This document shows positions 16,019 through 25,563 of a DNA stretch of 45,063 bases, piece after piece. The DNA is from JBBIJH01 sp037446075 (GTDB taxonomy: Bacteria; Bacteroidota; Ignavibacteria; UBA10030; JAHEZR01), in assembly GCA_037446075.1 (NCBI GenBank), contig JBBIJH010000005.1, positions 1 to 45,063 on the forward strand, in the 5' to 3' direction. The notes under the pieces are model-generated. The model made no database searches. It was not told the DNA's origin and saw only the letters and a program-made list of their open reading frames with translations. The first letter of the stretch is position 1; the number at the start of each line of letters is the position of its first letter. The position numbers and the translations under genes were made by a program.

Positions 16019-19000
16019 ATGATTGAGAAGCTCAAAAAGGAGATATTTCGGACTGAGGGTTTTGAGAAACTAAGAGCGCGACTTTCTTCACTGAATAGGG
16101 ATCAGCCACTGGCACTTCGCAGCGTAGCGGGATCGCTGCTGGCGTTTGTGGCCGCAGTGGTGTATGAGTGGATGTCCGAAGCAGGCTCCGCTGCTCAGCT
16201 TCTGCTTGTTGCTTCAGACACAGAGAGAGCAGCGACGCTTCGAGACGACGCGGAACTTCTCCTCGGTTCCTCTCGAGTGCGAGACTTTTCCAATGAACAT
16301 ACCCACCAGACAATTGCGGCGTCCGTTCCCGTATCCATCCCACAAATTGAGACGATCAGAGCCCTCGCAGGAAAGGAAAACACTGTTGTTGTTACGCATC
16401 CGCATGCTCTACTTAAGAGACTACCATCTCCAGAAAGCTTCAGGCGGCGAGTTATCGACGTCGCAGTCAAGAAGGACGTTCCCTTCGAGAATCTCCTCAG
16501 CGAGCTTTCTTGGCTCGGGTTTGAGAAGAAAGATTTCGTCGAGGGCTACGGTGACTTCGCTGTCCGTGGTGGCATCGTCGATGTGTTTCCTTTTGTTGGA
16601 GAAAATCCCGTCCGACTGGAATTCTGGGGAAACACCGTCGAGTCCATTCGCGAGTTCGATGTGTTGTCGCAACGCTCGATTAAAGAACTCCAGTCAGTTC
16701 AGATCGTTCCTGACCTTCTGAGCCATCAGGAAAGAACGCTACACGGAAGCCACGAGTATTCTCTTTTTGACTATCTCTCACCTAATGCCATCGTCCTTAT
16801 TGACGATCCGGCTATGGTCGAGTGCGAGATCAAAGAACTGGCAAGCGGGGAGAACGGTCAGTTCTTTGACTGGCAAACGGTTCAGAGATCGATGCACCAA
16901 TTCCGGCAAATCATTTCTGCTCACATCTCGTATCCCACCTCCCGAACTGAACCAAGTTTCACTCAGGGGCCTGTATCCCGCACCCTGAATCATGAATCTT
17001 ACATCGATTTTTCTTCTCACTCCCAGCCCTCATTCAACGGGAGCGTCAACGCACTCTATTCCAACCTTCAGTCACTGTCGAAACAAGGCTACTCTATCTA
17101 CTTGCTGTGCGACACCCAGCCGCTTGCCGAGCGGTTGCAAGAACTCATCGAAGAAATTGAGACTAGGCCGGATACGGAGTTTACTGCACGCCGTGACTAT
17201 GGAGTCGAGACCTCAGTCTCGGTCGACCCTAAAGCGTTGACCACTGCTCAACGTGACGCTGAAGCGTCGCACTCCGGCTTAACCCCCCTCGCCTATTACC
17301 TCTTACCTGAAGCCATCCACCATGGCTTTGTTCTACACCCCTCTCGCATTGCCGTCTACACGGAACACGAAATCTTTGGTCGCGGTCGGAGGCGAGGCGA
17401 CAGCAGACGATACAAGTTTAGAGGGTTCTCGCTGCGTGAGTTGCAGGCGTTGAGACGAGGTGATTACGTTGTGCACGCGGATTTCGGAATTGGAAAGTTC
17501 GATCGGCTTGCGAAGATCAAGGTGGGCAACGTCGAGCAGGAGGTGATGAAGATCCTCTACGCAGAGAAGGATGTCCTGTATGTGAACATCAATCATCTCA
17601 ACCGCGTTCAGAAGTACTCATCGAAGGAAGGTCACATTCCACAGCTCAGTCGGTTGGGGAGCGGCGAGTGGAACCGAATAAAGGACCGCGCAAAGAAACG
17701 CATCAAGGACATTGCGCGGGATTTGATTCAACTCTATGCTACCCGTCAGAAGGAGACAGGAGTCGCCTTCTCTCCCGATTCTCACTGGCAAAAAGAACTG
17801 GAGGCCTCCTTCATTTACGAAGACACAGCAGACCAAGCTCGCGCAACGCTGGAGGTAAAGCAGGACATGGAGAAACCCTCGCCGATGGACCGCCTCATCT
17901 GCGGAGATGTGGGGTTCGGGAAAACAGAGGTTGCTGTTCGAGCAGCCTTTAAGGCGGTGCTCGATGGCAAGCAGGTCGCGCTCCTCGTCCCCACAACGAT
18001 CCTCGCACTCCAGCACTACAATACATTCATTGATCGACTTGTTAGGTACTCGGTGAACGTGGAGATGCTCTCCCGGTTCCGATCACGGAAAGAGCAAGCT
18101 GCGATCCTTGAGGGCTTAGCTGCCGGGAGGATTGATGTCATCATCGGGACGCATCGGCTGCTCTCGAAGGACGTCCATTTCAGGGATTTGGGATTGCTCA
18201 TCATCGACGAAGAACATCGCTTTGGTGTCGAGGCAAAGGAGAAACTCCGCAAGCTGAGAATGAATGTGGACACACTGACACTGACAGCTACTCCAATCCC
18301 ACGTACTCTTCATTTCTCGCTGATTGGTGCACGTGACCTCTCTATCATTAACACACCACCGCGGAACCGCTTGCCGATCATCACGGAGATTGCCCAATTT
18401 GATATCCGGCTCATCCATGACGCGATTCTCAAGGAAATCCACCGGGGCGGACAAGTCTACTTTGTTCATGACAACGTCCATCGGATTGACGACATGTGCG
18501 CGCACCTACAAGAGCACATCCCCGAAGCCCGGTTCCGTGTTGCCCACGGGCAGATGCGCTCAAGCCAACTCGAGAAAGTGATGGTAGATTTCCTGGAGAA
18601 GCGATTCGATGTCCTTGTCTGCACGAAGATCATCGAGTCGGGACTTGACATCCCCAATGTGAACACGATCATCATTAATCGTGCAGATCGGTTTGGGATG
18701 GCAGAGTTGTATCAACTCCGCGGCCGCGTCGGACGGTCGAACGTGCAGGCGTATGCGTATCTCCTTGTTCCTCCGATCTCCTCTTTGCCGCGGACCACGA
18801 TCCGCCGCCTGCAGGCCCTCGAAGAGTTTACAGAGCTGGGATCAGGCTTCAACCTTGCGATGAGGGACCTTGAGATACGCGGCACAGGAAATCTCTTGGG
18901 TGCCGAGCAGAGTGGGTTTATTGAGGAGATGGGGTTCGAAATGTACGAGAGAATTCTGGAGGAGGCAGTGACAGAACTCAAGGAGCAGGAATTTCAGCAA

Positions 19001-19552
19001 CTCCTCAAAGAGGTTCCGCAGAAGGCTGAGAGGAAATTCCAGACGGTCGTTGACTCCGATCTCGAAGCGTACATTCCGGAGTTCTACGTCGAGTCAGATA
19101 CGGAGCGGCTGGATATTTACCGAAGACTCGCGAAAGCCTCAAGTGAGACGGAGATCATAGGTATTCGGGAAGAGCTGAAGGATCGATTTGGGGAATACCC
19201 GGAAGAGGTGGAGAATCTGTTGAAGATTGTTGAGCTCCGTCAGCTTTCGTCGCGGGCGGGATTTCCGGCGCTTTTGTTGAAAGAAAACAAGCTCACCATT
19301 ACTTTGCCGGAGGAGAGCGACGAGAAGTTCTATGGCACGTCCGATCAAGCAGATGCACCGTTTCAGAAGATCATGGAGAAAGTTGCCGGAGAGTACAAGT
19401 ACCAGGCTCGGTTGAGACAGGATGGGGCGGAGTTGAGGCTTGAGTTTATACTCGCATCTGGAAACGACCCACGGCAGCGGATTACGCAAGCAAATGCAGT
19501 GATTGCAGAGCTGGCTCGGTTAGTAAGAGCAGGATCCCAGGGCGAATGTTGA
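16019..19552 (+). CDS. mfd: Transcription-repair coupling factor Mfd
   Basis: The 1177-residue protein has the full Mfd layout. The N-terminal third is the UvrB-like module ('GYGDFAVRGGIVDVFPF' near residue 180). The RNA polymerase interaction domain follows ('RRGDYVVHADFGIGKF'). The helicase has Walker A 'GDVGFGKTEVA' (about 629-639), 'DEEH' (730-733), 'TLTATPIPRTL' and 'VGRSNVQAYAYLL'. The TRG region 'FTELGSGFNLAMRDLEIRG' and the C-terminal D7 domain with 'AYIPEFYVESDTERLDIYRR' are present. Mfd removes RNA polymerase stalled at lesions and recruits UvrA for nucleotide excision repair. The ATG at 16019 has an AGGGA site. Length is slightly above E. coli Mfd (1148). Confidence 0.97.
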   Translation: MIEKLKKEIFRTEGFEKLRARLSSLNRDQPLALRSVAGSLLAFVAAVVYEWMSEAGSAAQLLLVASDTERAATLRDDAELLLGSSRVRDFSNEHTHQTIAASVPVSIPQIETIRALAGKENTVVVTHPHALLKRLPSPESFRRRVIDVAVKKDVPFENLLSELSWLGFEKKDFVEGYGDFAVRGGIVDVFPFVGENPVRLEFWGNTVESIREFDVLSQRSIKELQSVQIVPDLLSHQERTLHGSHEYSLFDYLSPNAIVLIDDPAMVECEIKELASGENGQFFDWQTVQRSMHQFRQIISAHISYPTSRTEPSFTQGPVSRTLNHESYIDFSSHSQPSFNGSVNALYSNLQSLSKQGYSIYLLCDTQPLAERLQELIEEIETRPDTEFTARRDYGVETSVSVDPKALTTAQRDAEASHSGLTPLAYYLLPEAIHHGFVLHPSRIAVYTEHEIFGRGRRRGDSRRYKFRGFSLRELQALRRGDYVVHADFGIGKFDRLAKIKVGNVEQEVMKILYAEKDVLYVNINHLNRVQKYSSKEGHIPQLSRLGSGEWNRIKDRAKKRIKDIARDLIQLYATRQKETGVAFSPDSHWQKELEASFIYEDTADQARATLEVKQDMEKPSPMDRLICGDVGFGKTEVAVRAAFKAVLDGKQVALLVPTTILALQHYNTFIDRLVRYSVNVEMLSRFRSRKEQAAILEGLAAGRIDVIIGTHRLLSKDVHFRDLGLLIIDEEHRFGVEAKEKLRKLRMNVDTLTLTATPIPRTLHFSLIGARDLSIINTPPRNRLPIITEIAQFDIRLIHDAILKEIHRGGQVYFVHDNVHRIDDMCAHLQEHIPEARFRVAHGQMRSSQLEKVMVDFLEKRFDVLVCTKIIESGLDIPNVNTIIINRADRFGMAELYQLRGRVGRSNVQAYAYLLVPPISSLPRTTIRRLQALEEFTELGSGFNLAMRDLEIRGTGNLLGAEQSGFIEEMGFEMYERILEEAVTELKEQEFQQLLKEVPQKAERKFQTVVDSDLEAYIPEFYVESDTERLDIYRRLAKASSETEIIGIREELKDRFGEYPEEVENLLKIVELRQLSSRAGFPALLLKENKLTITLPEESDEKFYGTSDQADAPFQKIMEKVAGEYKYQARLRQDGAELRLEFILASGNDPRQRITQANAVIAELARLVRAGSQGEC

Positions 19553-19650
19553 TGAGCGGGAAGGGGGGAAAACGAAGCGACCGTTCCCATAGATTTTGAT
19601 CTTTCCAAGACAGATTTCCAAACTTCTCTAAACCAATTGAGGCTCTTCCC

Positions 19651-21372
19651 ATGAAACCCAAATTCCTTCTTTCTCTTTTTCCTTCAATCCTTTTATCCGC
19701 TGTCACCATTGCTCAGCCCCGCTTCGCGATCACGTATGCAAAAGAACGCGGCGGGCCGTTTGATGGACGGCTCCTGTTGATTCTCGCGGTGGACACTACG
19801 AAGGAACCGCGCTTCCAAATCGATGGCGATGCGGGACCAAAGACTCAGCAGATCTTCGGCATCAACGTCGATAGATGGAAGGCGGGAGACGCAGCGATGA
19901 TCGAGAAGGGCGTCTTTGGCTTCCCGCGTCGGAGCCTCGCTGACGTGCCCCACGGCGAGTATTGGGTGCAGGCGCTCCTTCACAAGTACGAGACCTTCCA
20001 CCGCGCTGATGGCCACGTTGTGAAGCTTCCGATGGATCGCGGTGAGGGTCAGCAGTGGAACCGCGCTCCGGGCAATCTCCTCAGCAAGCCAGCGAAGATT
20101 CTTGTTAATCCGCGGAGCAGCGAGACGATCAATATTGTCCTCGATCAGGAGATTCCACCCATTGAGCCTGCGAAAGATACGAAGTACATCAAGCACGTGA
20201 AGATCAAGAGCGAGCGACTCTCGAAGTTCTGGGGTCGGGATATGTATCTCGGTGCGAACGTCCTGCTTCCTTGGGGTTGGGAAGAACATCCCGAAGCGCG
20301 GTATCCGCTCGTCGTCTTCCACGGTCACTTCTCACCGACGTTCGGGGGCTTCCGTGAGACCCCACCTGACACAAGCCTCAAGCCTGACTACAGTGAGCGC
20401 TTTCGCATTCACGGCTACAATCGGATTCAGCAGGAATATGCGTACAAGCTTTACAAGGACTGGACGAGTGCCAACTTCCCGCGCTTCATCGTCATGGAAG
20501 TCCAGCACGCCAACCCGTACTACGATGACTCGTACGCCGTGAACTCCGCCAACCTCGGTCCTTACGGCGATGCGATTATGTACGAACTTCTTCCGTACGT
20601 GGAGAAGAAATTCAGGACGATTGGGCAAGGCTGGGCGCGATTCACCTACGGCGGCTCGACAGGTGGCTGGGAGGCACTTGCTGTGCAGGTGTTTTATCCC
20701 GACGAGTTCAACGGCTGCTGGGCGGCCTGTCCCGATCCTATCGACTTTCGTGCCTACACGACGGTGAACATCTACGAGAACGACAACGCCTACTACATGG
20801 ACAGTCCATGGAAGCGAACACCCCGAGCCGGCATGCGCAACTATCAGAACGAGGTGACTGCAACAGTGGAAGAGCAGAACCACCTCGAGCTTGTCCTTGG
20901 CGAAAACAGCCGATCGGGCCAGCAGTGGGACATCTGGCAGGCGGTGTATTCGCCCGTTGGCGAAGATGGCTACCCAAAGCCCATCTGGGATAAGCTCACA
21001 GGGAAGATCGACAAGAAAGTTGCAGAGTACTGGCTCGAGAATTATGATCTCAGCTACATTTTGAAGCGCGATTGGGCAAAGTTGGGTCCCAAACTCCGAG
21101 GGAAGATTCACATCTATGCGGGGGAGATGGACAATTATTACTTGAATAACGCCGTGCGATTGACAGAGCACACGCTGAGAGAACTCAAAGACCCACCCGC
21201 CGATGCAGAGGTGGACTACGAGTGTTTAGCCGAGCATTGCTGGAACGGTGATCACACCAATCCCATCTGGATTTCGAGGTTGATGTACGTTCAGATCCAT
21301 GCGCCGAAGATGCTCGAGCGCATTCGGAAGGGTGCACCACCCGGAGCGGATACGACGAGTTGGAGATATTAA
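19651..21372 (+). CDS. Exported esterase-like alpha/beta hydrolase
   Basis: The 573-residue protein has a signal peptide ('LLSAVTIAQP', cleavage near residue 22). The C-terminal two thirds is an alpha/beta hydrolase of the putative esterase type: 'YPLVVFHGHFSPTFGG' after the first core strand, and the nucleophile elbow 'FTYGGSTGGWEAL' (G-x-S-x-G). Candidate acid/base residues lie near 'IHIYAGEMDNYYL' and 'AEHCWNGDHTNP'. The N-terminal roughly 170 residues form a separate beta-rich domain before the hydrolase. The substrate is unknown; family members include feruloyl/acyl esterases and D-domain-like esterases. It is 98 bases downstream of mfd on the same strand. Confidence 0.72.
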   Translation: MKPKFLLSLFPSILLSAVTIAQPRFAITYAKERGGPFDGRLLLILAVDTTKEPRFQIDGDAGPKTQQIFGINVDRWKAGDAAMIEKGVFGFPRRSLADVPHGEYWVQALLHKYETFHRADGHVVKLPMDRGEGQQWNRAPGNLLSKPAKILVNPRSSETINIVLDQEIPPIEPAKDTKYIKHVKIKSERLSKFWGRDMYLGANVLLPWGWEEHPEARYPLVVFHGHFSPTFGGFRETPPDTSLKPDYSERFRIHGYNRIQQEYAYKLYKDWTSANFPRFIVMEVQHANPYYDDSYAVNSANLGPYGDAIMYELLPYVEKKFRTIGQGWARFTYGGSTGGWEALAVQVFYPDEFNGCWAACPDPIDFRAYTTVNIYENDNAYYMDSPWKRTPRAGMRNYQNEVTATVEEQNHLELVLGENSRSGQQWDIWQAVYSPVGEDGYPKPIWDKLTGKIDKKVAEYWLENYDLSYILKRDWAKLGPKLRGKIHIYAGEMDNYYLNNAVRLTEHTLRELKDPPADAEVDYECLAEHCWNGDHTNPIWISRLMYVQIHAPKMLERIRKGAPPGADTTSWRY

Positions 21373-21419
21373 GATAGATTTCCGAGAGTCTTAAAGCCGA
21401 AAATCTCTCGACTCAGAAA

Positions 21420-21455
21420 CTGCGGAGGGTTGTTCTTGATCTTCATTTTCCGCAG
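21420..21455 (+). terminator. Possible weak hairpin after the esterase gene
   Basis: CTGCGGA (21420-21426) pairs perfectly with TCCGCAG (21449-21455) across a 22-base loop, about 50 bases after the esterase stop. There is no clear T-run after it, so it is at best a weak terminator. Confidence 0.2.
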
Positions 21456-21507
21456 AATATTGTTAGGAAAGTTAATTCAGCTCATTCTTCCTATTCACAG
21501 TTGATTC

Positions 21508-22233
21508 GTGAAGGCCTTCCTCAGCGTTTTGGCTCTCGCCTTTTCGGCCGTTGCCTTTCTGAACCTTGCGGCCCGAAACGCCTTGCAAACGGAGGAACAG
21601 TTTGCTCGTCAACGCCGCGCGATGGTCAAAGAGCAAATCGCAGCGCGAGGAATCAAAGACTCAGCAACCCTGCGAGCGATGGAGGCTGTGCCGCGACACG
21701 ACTTTGTCCCGGAATCCTATCGCAAGCATGCCTACGACGACGGTCCACTTCCCATTGGGTATGGACAAACAATCTCTCAGCCGTATATCGTTGCCCTGAT
21801 GACAGAACTTGCAGGCCTCTCGAAGGGAAAGAAGGCGTTGGAGATCGGAACCGGCTCAGGATATCAGGCAGCCGTGCTCGCCCACATCATCGATAGCGTG
21901 TACACCATCGAGATCGTGACAGAGCTTGGAGAATCAGCCCGAGAGCGACTCGCACGACTTGGATATCAAAAGGTAAAGACGAAAATTGGTGACGGGTATT
22001 TTGGGTGGGAAGAGCACGCTCCCTTTGACGCGATCATTGTCACAGCTGCGGCTGAGCATATTCCGCCGCCCCTCATCAAGCAACTCAAGGACGGCGGGCG
22101 GATGGTGATTCCCGTTGGTCATCCCTACTTTACGCAGAATCTTGTGCTCGTGGAGAAGAAGGGTGGCAAGGTGACCTCGAGGGACATTATCCCCGTGCGA
22201 TTTGTTCCGCTCACGGGTGGGCCTCGGAATTGA
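21508..22233 (+). CDS. pcm: Protein-L-isoaspartate O-methyltransferase, apparently exported form
   Basis: The 241-residue protein has the full Pcm core: 'MVKEQIAARGIKDSATLRAM', 'AVPRHDFVPESYRKHAYDD', 'PLPIGYGQTISQPYIVALM', the SAM motif 'ALEIGTGSGYQAAVLA', and 'FDAIIVTAAAEHIPPPLIKQ'. It methylates isoaspartyl residues so that damaged proteins can be repaired. Unlike cytosolic Pcm it starts with a hydrophobic segment ('FLSVLALAFSAVAFLNLAA'), suggesting export or membrane anchoring. The start is GTG at 21508 with no evident ribosome site; an internal ATG at about residue 39 would give a normal cytosolic enzyme, but the hydrophobic extension looks genuinely coded. It lies 135 bases after the esterase gene. 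Confidence 0.88.
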   Translation: MKAFLSVLALAFSAVAFLNLAARNALQTEEQFARQRRAMVKEQIAARGIKDSATLRAMEAVPRHDFVPESYRKHAYDDGPLPIGYGQTISQPYIVALMTELAGLSKGKKALEIGTGSGYQAAVLAHIIDSVYTIEIVTELGESARERLARLGYQKVKTKIGDGYFGWEEHAPFDAIIVTAAAEHIPPPLIKQLKDGGRMVIPVGHPYFTQNLVLVEKKGGKVTSRDIIPVRFVPLTGGPRN

Positions 22234-22271
22234 AGGGACACGTTCTATCATTCGTTGTACAGCCCCGCGGC

Positions 22272-22308
22272 TTCCTCTCTCACCGCTTATGTCCAGGCGA
22301 GAGAGGAA
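22272..22308 (+). terminator. Probable terminator hairpin after pcm
   Basis: TTCCTCTCTC (22272-22281) and GAGAGAGGAA (22299-22308) form a perfect 10-base stem with a 17-base loop, 38 bases after the pcm stop, followed by ACTTTTG. The stem is strong and the T-run short, so termination is plausible but not certain. Confidence 0.4.
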
Positions 22309-22477
22309 ACTTTTGAGAAGAGAAGCTGTCAGGGCCGTGAGAACAGGAGCCAAGAGAAAGGCCCAAATCCATGACGCAAGTGCGCCCCTCTCGTGTGAGG
22401 GCCTGTAGGAGAAGGAAAGGGAAATGAAGGGTGTGTGGAATGCCCTGTGATACCAAGTCGGCTATAGCAGTAACACT

Positions 22478-24901
22478 ATGAACTTCCTGACCCTCGCTGT
22501 CGGAATTCTCTCGGCATGCATCCTTGCCTTCCAGCTTGTCCTCATGCAGCTTCTCTCCATCTCGCATTGGTACCACTTTGCCTACATGGTGATCAGCATT
22601 GCGTTGCTCGGATTCGGTGCGAGCGGCACACTGCTGGCACTCACACGTGATTGGCTGCTTCATCGCTTCGATGCGGCTCTCGCGTGGTGCTGCGTTGCTT
22701 TCATGGTCTCTATCGTTCTGTGCCTTTATCTCGCTCAGCAGTTTGACTTCATCCCATTCCTCGTTGTGTGGCAACCGTCGAAGGCGTGGTCGATGCTCGG
22801 GTATCTTTTCCTTCTCTTCATTCCGTTTTTCCTCGGTGCTCTTGCTATCGGATTGGTCTTCACAAAGCACACATCGGAGATCTCGCGACTTTATTTTGCT
22901 AATCTTCTCGGTTCAGCTCTTGGCGGCGTTGGTGGGCTTGTTATCATGTGGTGGATCTTTCCGCAGGATCTACCACGTGCGATTGCCTTTGCAGGATTGG
23001 CCACTGTCGTACTCAGTCTTTGGCGAGTACGACGTCGGTTGAAGCCCCTCCTTCCTGCAGTTGCGGTGACGGTACTCTTTCACATCTGGCAATTTCTTTC
23101 TCCTCTTTCTCTCCGCGTTTCCGAGTACAAGAGTTTGTCCAAGACAATGAATTTACCTGATGCACGAATCGTCAGGGAGAAGGCGAGCCCAAACGGATTT
23201 ATCCAACTCGTAGAGTCAAATCTCCTTCGCTACGCGCCGGGCCTAAGTCTGAATTACAGCCGACCTATCCCCCGGCAGGTCGGTGTGTTTAAGAATGCCG
23301 AATGGATCGGAGCGGCCATTCCTCCTGAAGGGACGCTTGGCAAAAGGGATGCAACCGAGTACCTCCAGTACAGCACATCTGCCCTTCCCTATCATTTGGG
23401 TAAGCACGACTCGATTTGTATCATCGGTGTGGGGGCAGGCACGGAAGTCCTCACGGCTCTTGCCTCATCCCCTGAAGTTCTAGTCGGTCTTGAGGTTGAT
23501 CCAGCACTTCTCTCGATCTCGAAAGAATATCTTGAGCGGACGGAACCAGTCCGGGAGTATTCTGGGAGGCTAAACTTGATTGCAAGAGAAGGTCGAGGGT
23601 TTCTGACCCGCCAGACGAACGGTGGGCAGGGTCGCTCAGCTGCTAAATTCGATCTTATTGTGATCCCTCTTCTTGAGAGCTTCAGTACAGGGGCCACGGG
23701 CATATACGGGATTCAGGAGAATTATCTTTTCACGGTGGAGTCGTTCTCGCTCATGCTTTCCCGACTGAAGCAAGACGGAATGCTGGCCGTAAGTGAGTGG
23801 ATCAAAGTTCCAGAGCGCTCGGTGTTAAAGCTGATTGCTACTCTCGTCGAAGCATTGCAGGCTTCCGGCGTCCAAGACCCATCGCAGCACCTCTCAGCCA
23901 TCCGGAGCTGGGGAACAGCCACCCTCCTCGTGAAGCGAACTCCATGGAATGCTGCGGAACTCGCACGCATCCGCCAGTTTTGCCAGGAGCGTGCCTTCGA
24001 TGTGATGTACCTGCCGGGAATCAAAGAAGAGGAAACAAACTGGTTTCACCAGATACAGCAGCCGCGATACTTTGAGTCAATCTCAGCCATCTTATCTCCA
24101 GACCGGACTGAGTTCATCAGCGGCTACCCATTCGACATCACAGCTTCGACGGATCGTCATCCCTACTTCGGGCACTTTCTGCGCTGGAAGAATCTCCCGA
24201 GGTTCATACAGCAAGTTGGACGCGAAGGAGTTCCTTTTCTCGAGTGGGGCTACGTTGTCATCCTCGCGACGTTCGTACAGGTGATCGTCGTGAGCTTTGT
24301 ACTGATATTGCTCCCGTTGATTTTTCTGAAAAGGAAAGGATTGGAATTGACAGCGTTCTGGAAACCAGCTCTCTACTTTGGAGGAGTTGGTGTCGGCTAT
24401 ATGTTGCTGGAGATTGTATTCATACAGAAATTCACCTTGTTTCTGAACCATCCGCTCTATTCAGTCTCGGCGGTGGTAACAGGAATGCTCCTGTTCTCTG
24501 GAGTCGGAAGTCTATCGATCCGCGCGGGCAAGGGTGTTCCCCTTCAGACCCTTCGGTGGATTTTGATTGGAATTTTTCTTATGTGCATACTTTACATGGT
24601 GGTCCTCCCAGCAGTATTTCGGGGATTAGCCCATCTACCGGATTTCTTGCGATATGCAATTGCAGTGTTTCTTCTCTCACCGATCGCTTTTCTCATGGGG
24701 ATGCCGTTTCCTTCAGCACTCGCGAGACTGAATTGGATGAATGCGCCGCTCGTGCCGTGGGCATGGGGGATTAATGGATTTGCTTCGGTCGTTTCGGCGG
24801 TGCTCGCCATCATCGTTTCCATCGAGCATAGTTTCTGGCTCGTTTTTCTTCTTGCAGGCGGATGTTACCTGGTTGCTCTTTTCAGTCGGAGATTGGAATA
24901 G
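22478..24901 (+). CDS. Multi-pass membrane protein with spermidine synthase-like SAM-binding domain
   Basis: The 807-residue protein has three parts. Residues 1-210 contain about six transmembrane helices, starting with 'LTLAVGILSACILAFQLVLM' and including 'YFANLLGSALGGVGGL', a hallmark of membrane spermidine-synthase-like proteins. Residues about 290-530 are a Rossmann methyltransferase-like domain with 'ICIIGVGAGTEVLTAL' and 'VGLEVDPALLSI'. The C-terminal part again has about seven helices, including 'FGGVGVGYMLLEIVFIQKF' and 'FLMGMPFPSALARLN'. The family is widespread but its substrate is not established; polyamine synthesis is not assured because the typical aminopropyltransferase motifs are degenerate. 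It is 3 bases upstream of the phosphoesterase gene and probably co-transcribed. Confidence 0.8.
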   Translation: MNFLTLAVGILSACILAFQLVLMQLLSISHWYHFAYMVISIALLGFGASGTLLALTRDWLLHRFDAALAWCCVAFMVSIVLCLYLAQQFDFIPFLVVWQPSKAWSMLGYLFLLFIPFFLGALAIGLVFTKHTSEISRLYFANLLGSALGGVGGLVIMWWIFPQDLPRAIAFAGLATVVLSLWRVRRRLKPLLPAVAVTVLFHIWQFLSPLSLRVSEYKSLSKTMNLPDARIVREKASPNGFIQLVESNLLRYAPGLSLNYSRPIPRQVGVFKNAEWIGAAIPPEGTLGKRDATEYLQYSTSALPYHLGKHDSICIIGVGAGTEVLTALASSPEVLVGLEVDPALLSISKEYLERTEPVREYSGRLNLIAREGRGFLTRQTNGGQGRSAAKFDLIVIPLLESFSTGATGIYGIQENYLFTVESFSLMLSRLKQDGMLAVSEWIKVPERSVLKLIATLVEALQASGVQDPSQHLSAIRSWGTATLLVKRTPWNAAELARIRQFCQERAFDVMYLPGIKEEETNWFHQIQQPRYFESISAILSPDRTEFISGYPFDITASTDRHPYFGHFLRWKNLPRFIQQVGREGVPFLEWGYVVILATFVQVIVVSFVLILLPLIFLKRKGLELTAFWKPALYFGGVGVGYMLLEIVFIQKFTLFLNHPLYSVSAVVTGMLLFSGVGSLSIRAGKGVPLQTLRWILIGIFLMCILYMVVLPAVFRGLAHLPDFLRYAIAVFLLSPIAFLMGMPFPSALARLNWMNAPLVPWAWGINGFASVVSAVLAIIVSIEHSFWLVFLLAGGCYLVALFSRRLE

Positions 24902-24904
24902 CCT

Positions 24905-25552
24905 ATGAAGATCCTCGCCTTCACTGACATCCACGGTTCCTATAAGAAAGTGGGAGAAACTTTGAGCCGGGTCTCCAGTGACGTCATTGTCCTCGGCGGA
25001 GACTTGACGGTGGGTGGAACCCCAGCAGAAGTTGAAAGAGTGATTGTGGAGTGGAAGAAATTCGGTCGTCCGCTGTTAGCCGTTGCTGGCAACATGGACT
25101 CACAGGAGATCGACGAGACGCTCCAGGCCGAAGGTGTTTCAATCAATGGACGTGGCGTGACGATCGGCGATGTGGGTTTCTTCGGCGTTTCCGCTTCCCC
25201 CTTTTCTCCTCTTCATACACCGTACGAAATTTCAGAGGAGGAGCTGGCGAAACGAATTGACTCCGGCTATCGTGCAGTGAAGGGGGCGAGAGTCAAAGTG
25301 TTTGTTCCTCATGTGCCCCCGCATGACACAAAGGTTGATAAAGTCTTCATGGGACTTCATGCGGGGAGCAAATCAGTGCGGCAATTTATCGATCGCGAGC
25401 AACCGGACGTTGTTATCTGCGGTCACATCCATGAGGCTCGTGGACAGGATAGGATCGGAAAGAGTAAGATTGTGAATTGCGGCCCGGCAGGGAAAGGCTA
25501 CTTTGCAGTTGTTGAAATTGGAGCTTCAATAGAAATCACGAACGAGGGTTAG
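24905..25552 (+). CDS. Metallophosphoesterase, YfcE/Icc-like
   Basis: The 215-residue protein shows all calcineurin-like motifs: 'FTDIHGS' (Asp8, His10), 'VLGGDLTVGG', 'VAGNMDS', 'VPHVPPHDT' and 'VICGHIHEARG', which bind a di-metal centre. Such enzymes hydrolyse phosphodiesters or phosphomonoesters; the compact size and archaeal-like 'GNMD' resemble the YfcE/MJ0936 group. It follows the membrane protein gene by 3 bases, so the two are likely one transcript, though no shared pathway is evident. The substrate is unknown. Confidence 0.88.
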   Translation: MKILAFTDIHGSYKKVGETLSRVSSDVIVLGGDLTVGGTPAEVERVIVEWKKFGRPLLAVAGNMDSQEIDETLQAEGVSINGRGVTIGDVGFFGVSASPFSPLHTPYEISEEELAKRIDSGYRAVKGARVKVFVPHVPPHDTKVDKVFMGLHAGSKSVRQFIDREQPDVVICGHIHEARGQDRIGKSKIVNCGPAGKGYFAVVEIGASIEITNEG

Positions 25553-25563
25553 CGGAACAATCC

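Noticed and set aside
20332..21171. 279-residue minus-strand frame inside the esterase-like gene
   Set aside because: It is antisense to a well-supported coding frame; the Val/Leu/Arg-rich composition reflects codon usage of the real gene.
22280..22870. 196-residue minus-strand frame overlapping the start of the membrane protein gene
   Set aside because: It is the antisense of transmembrane-coding sequence, giving a charged low-complexity product without motifs.
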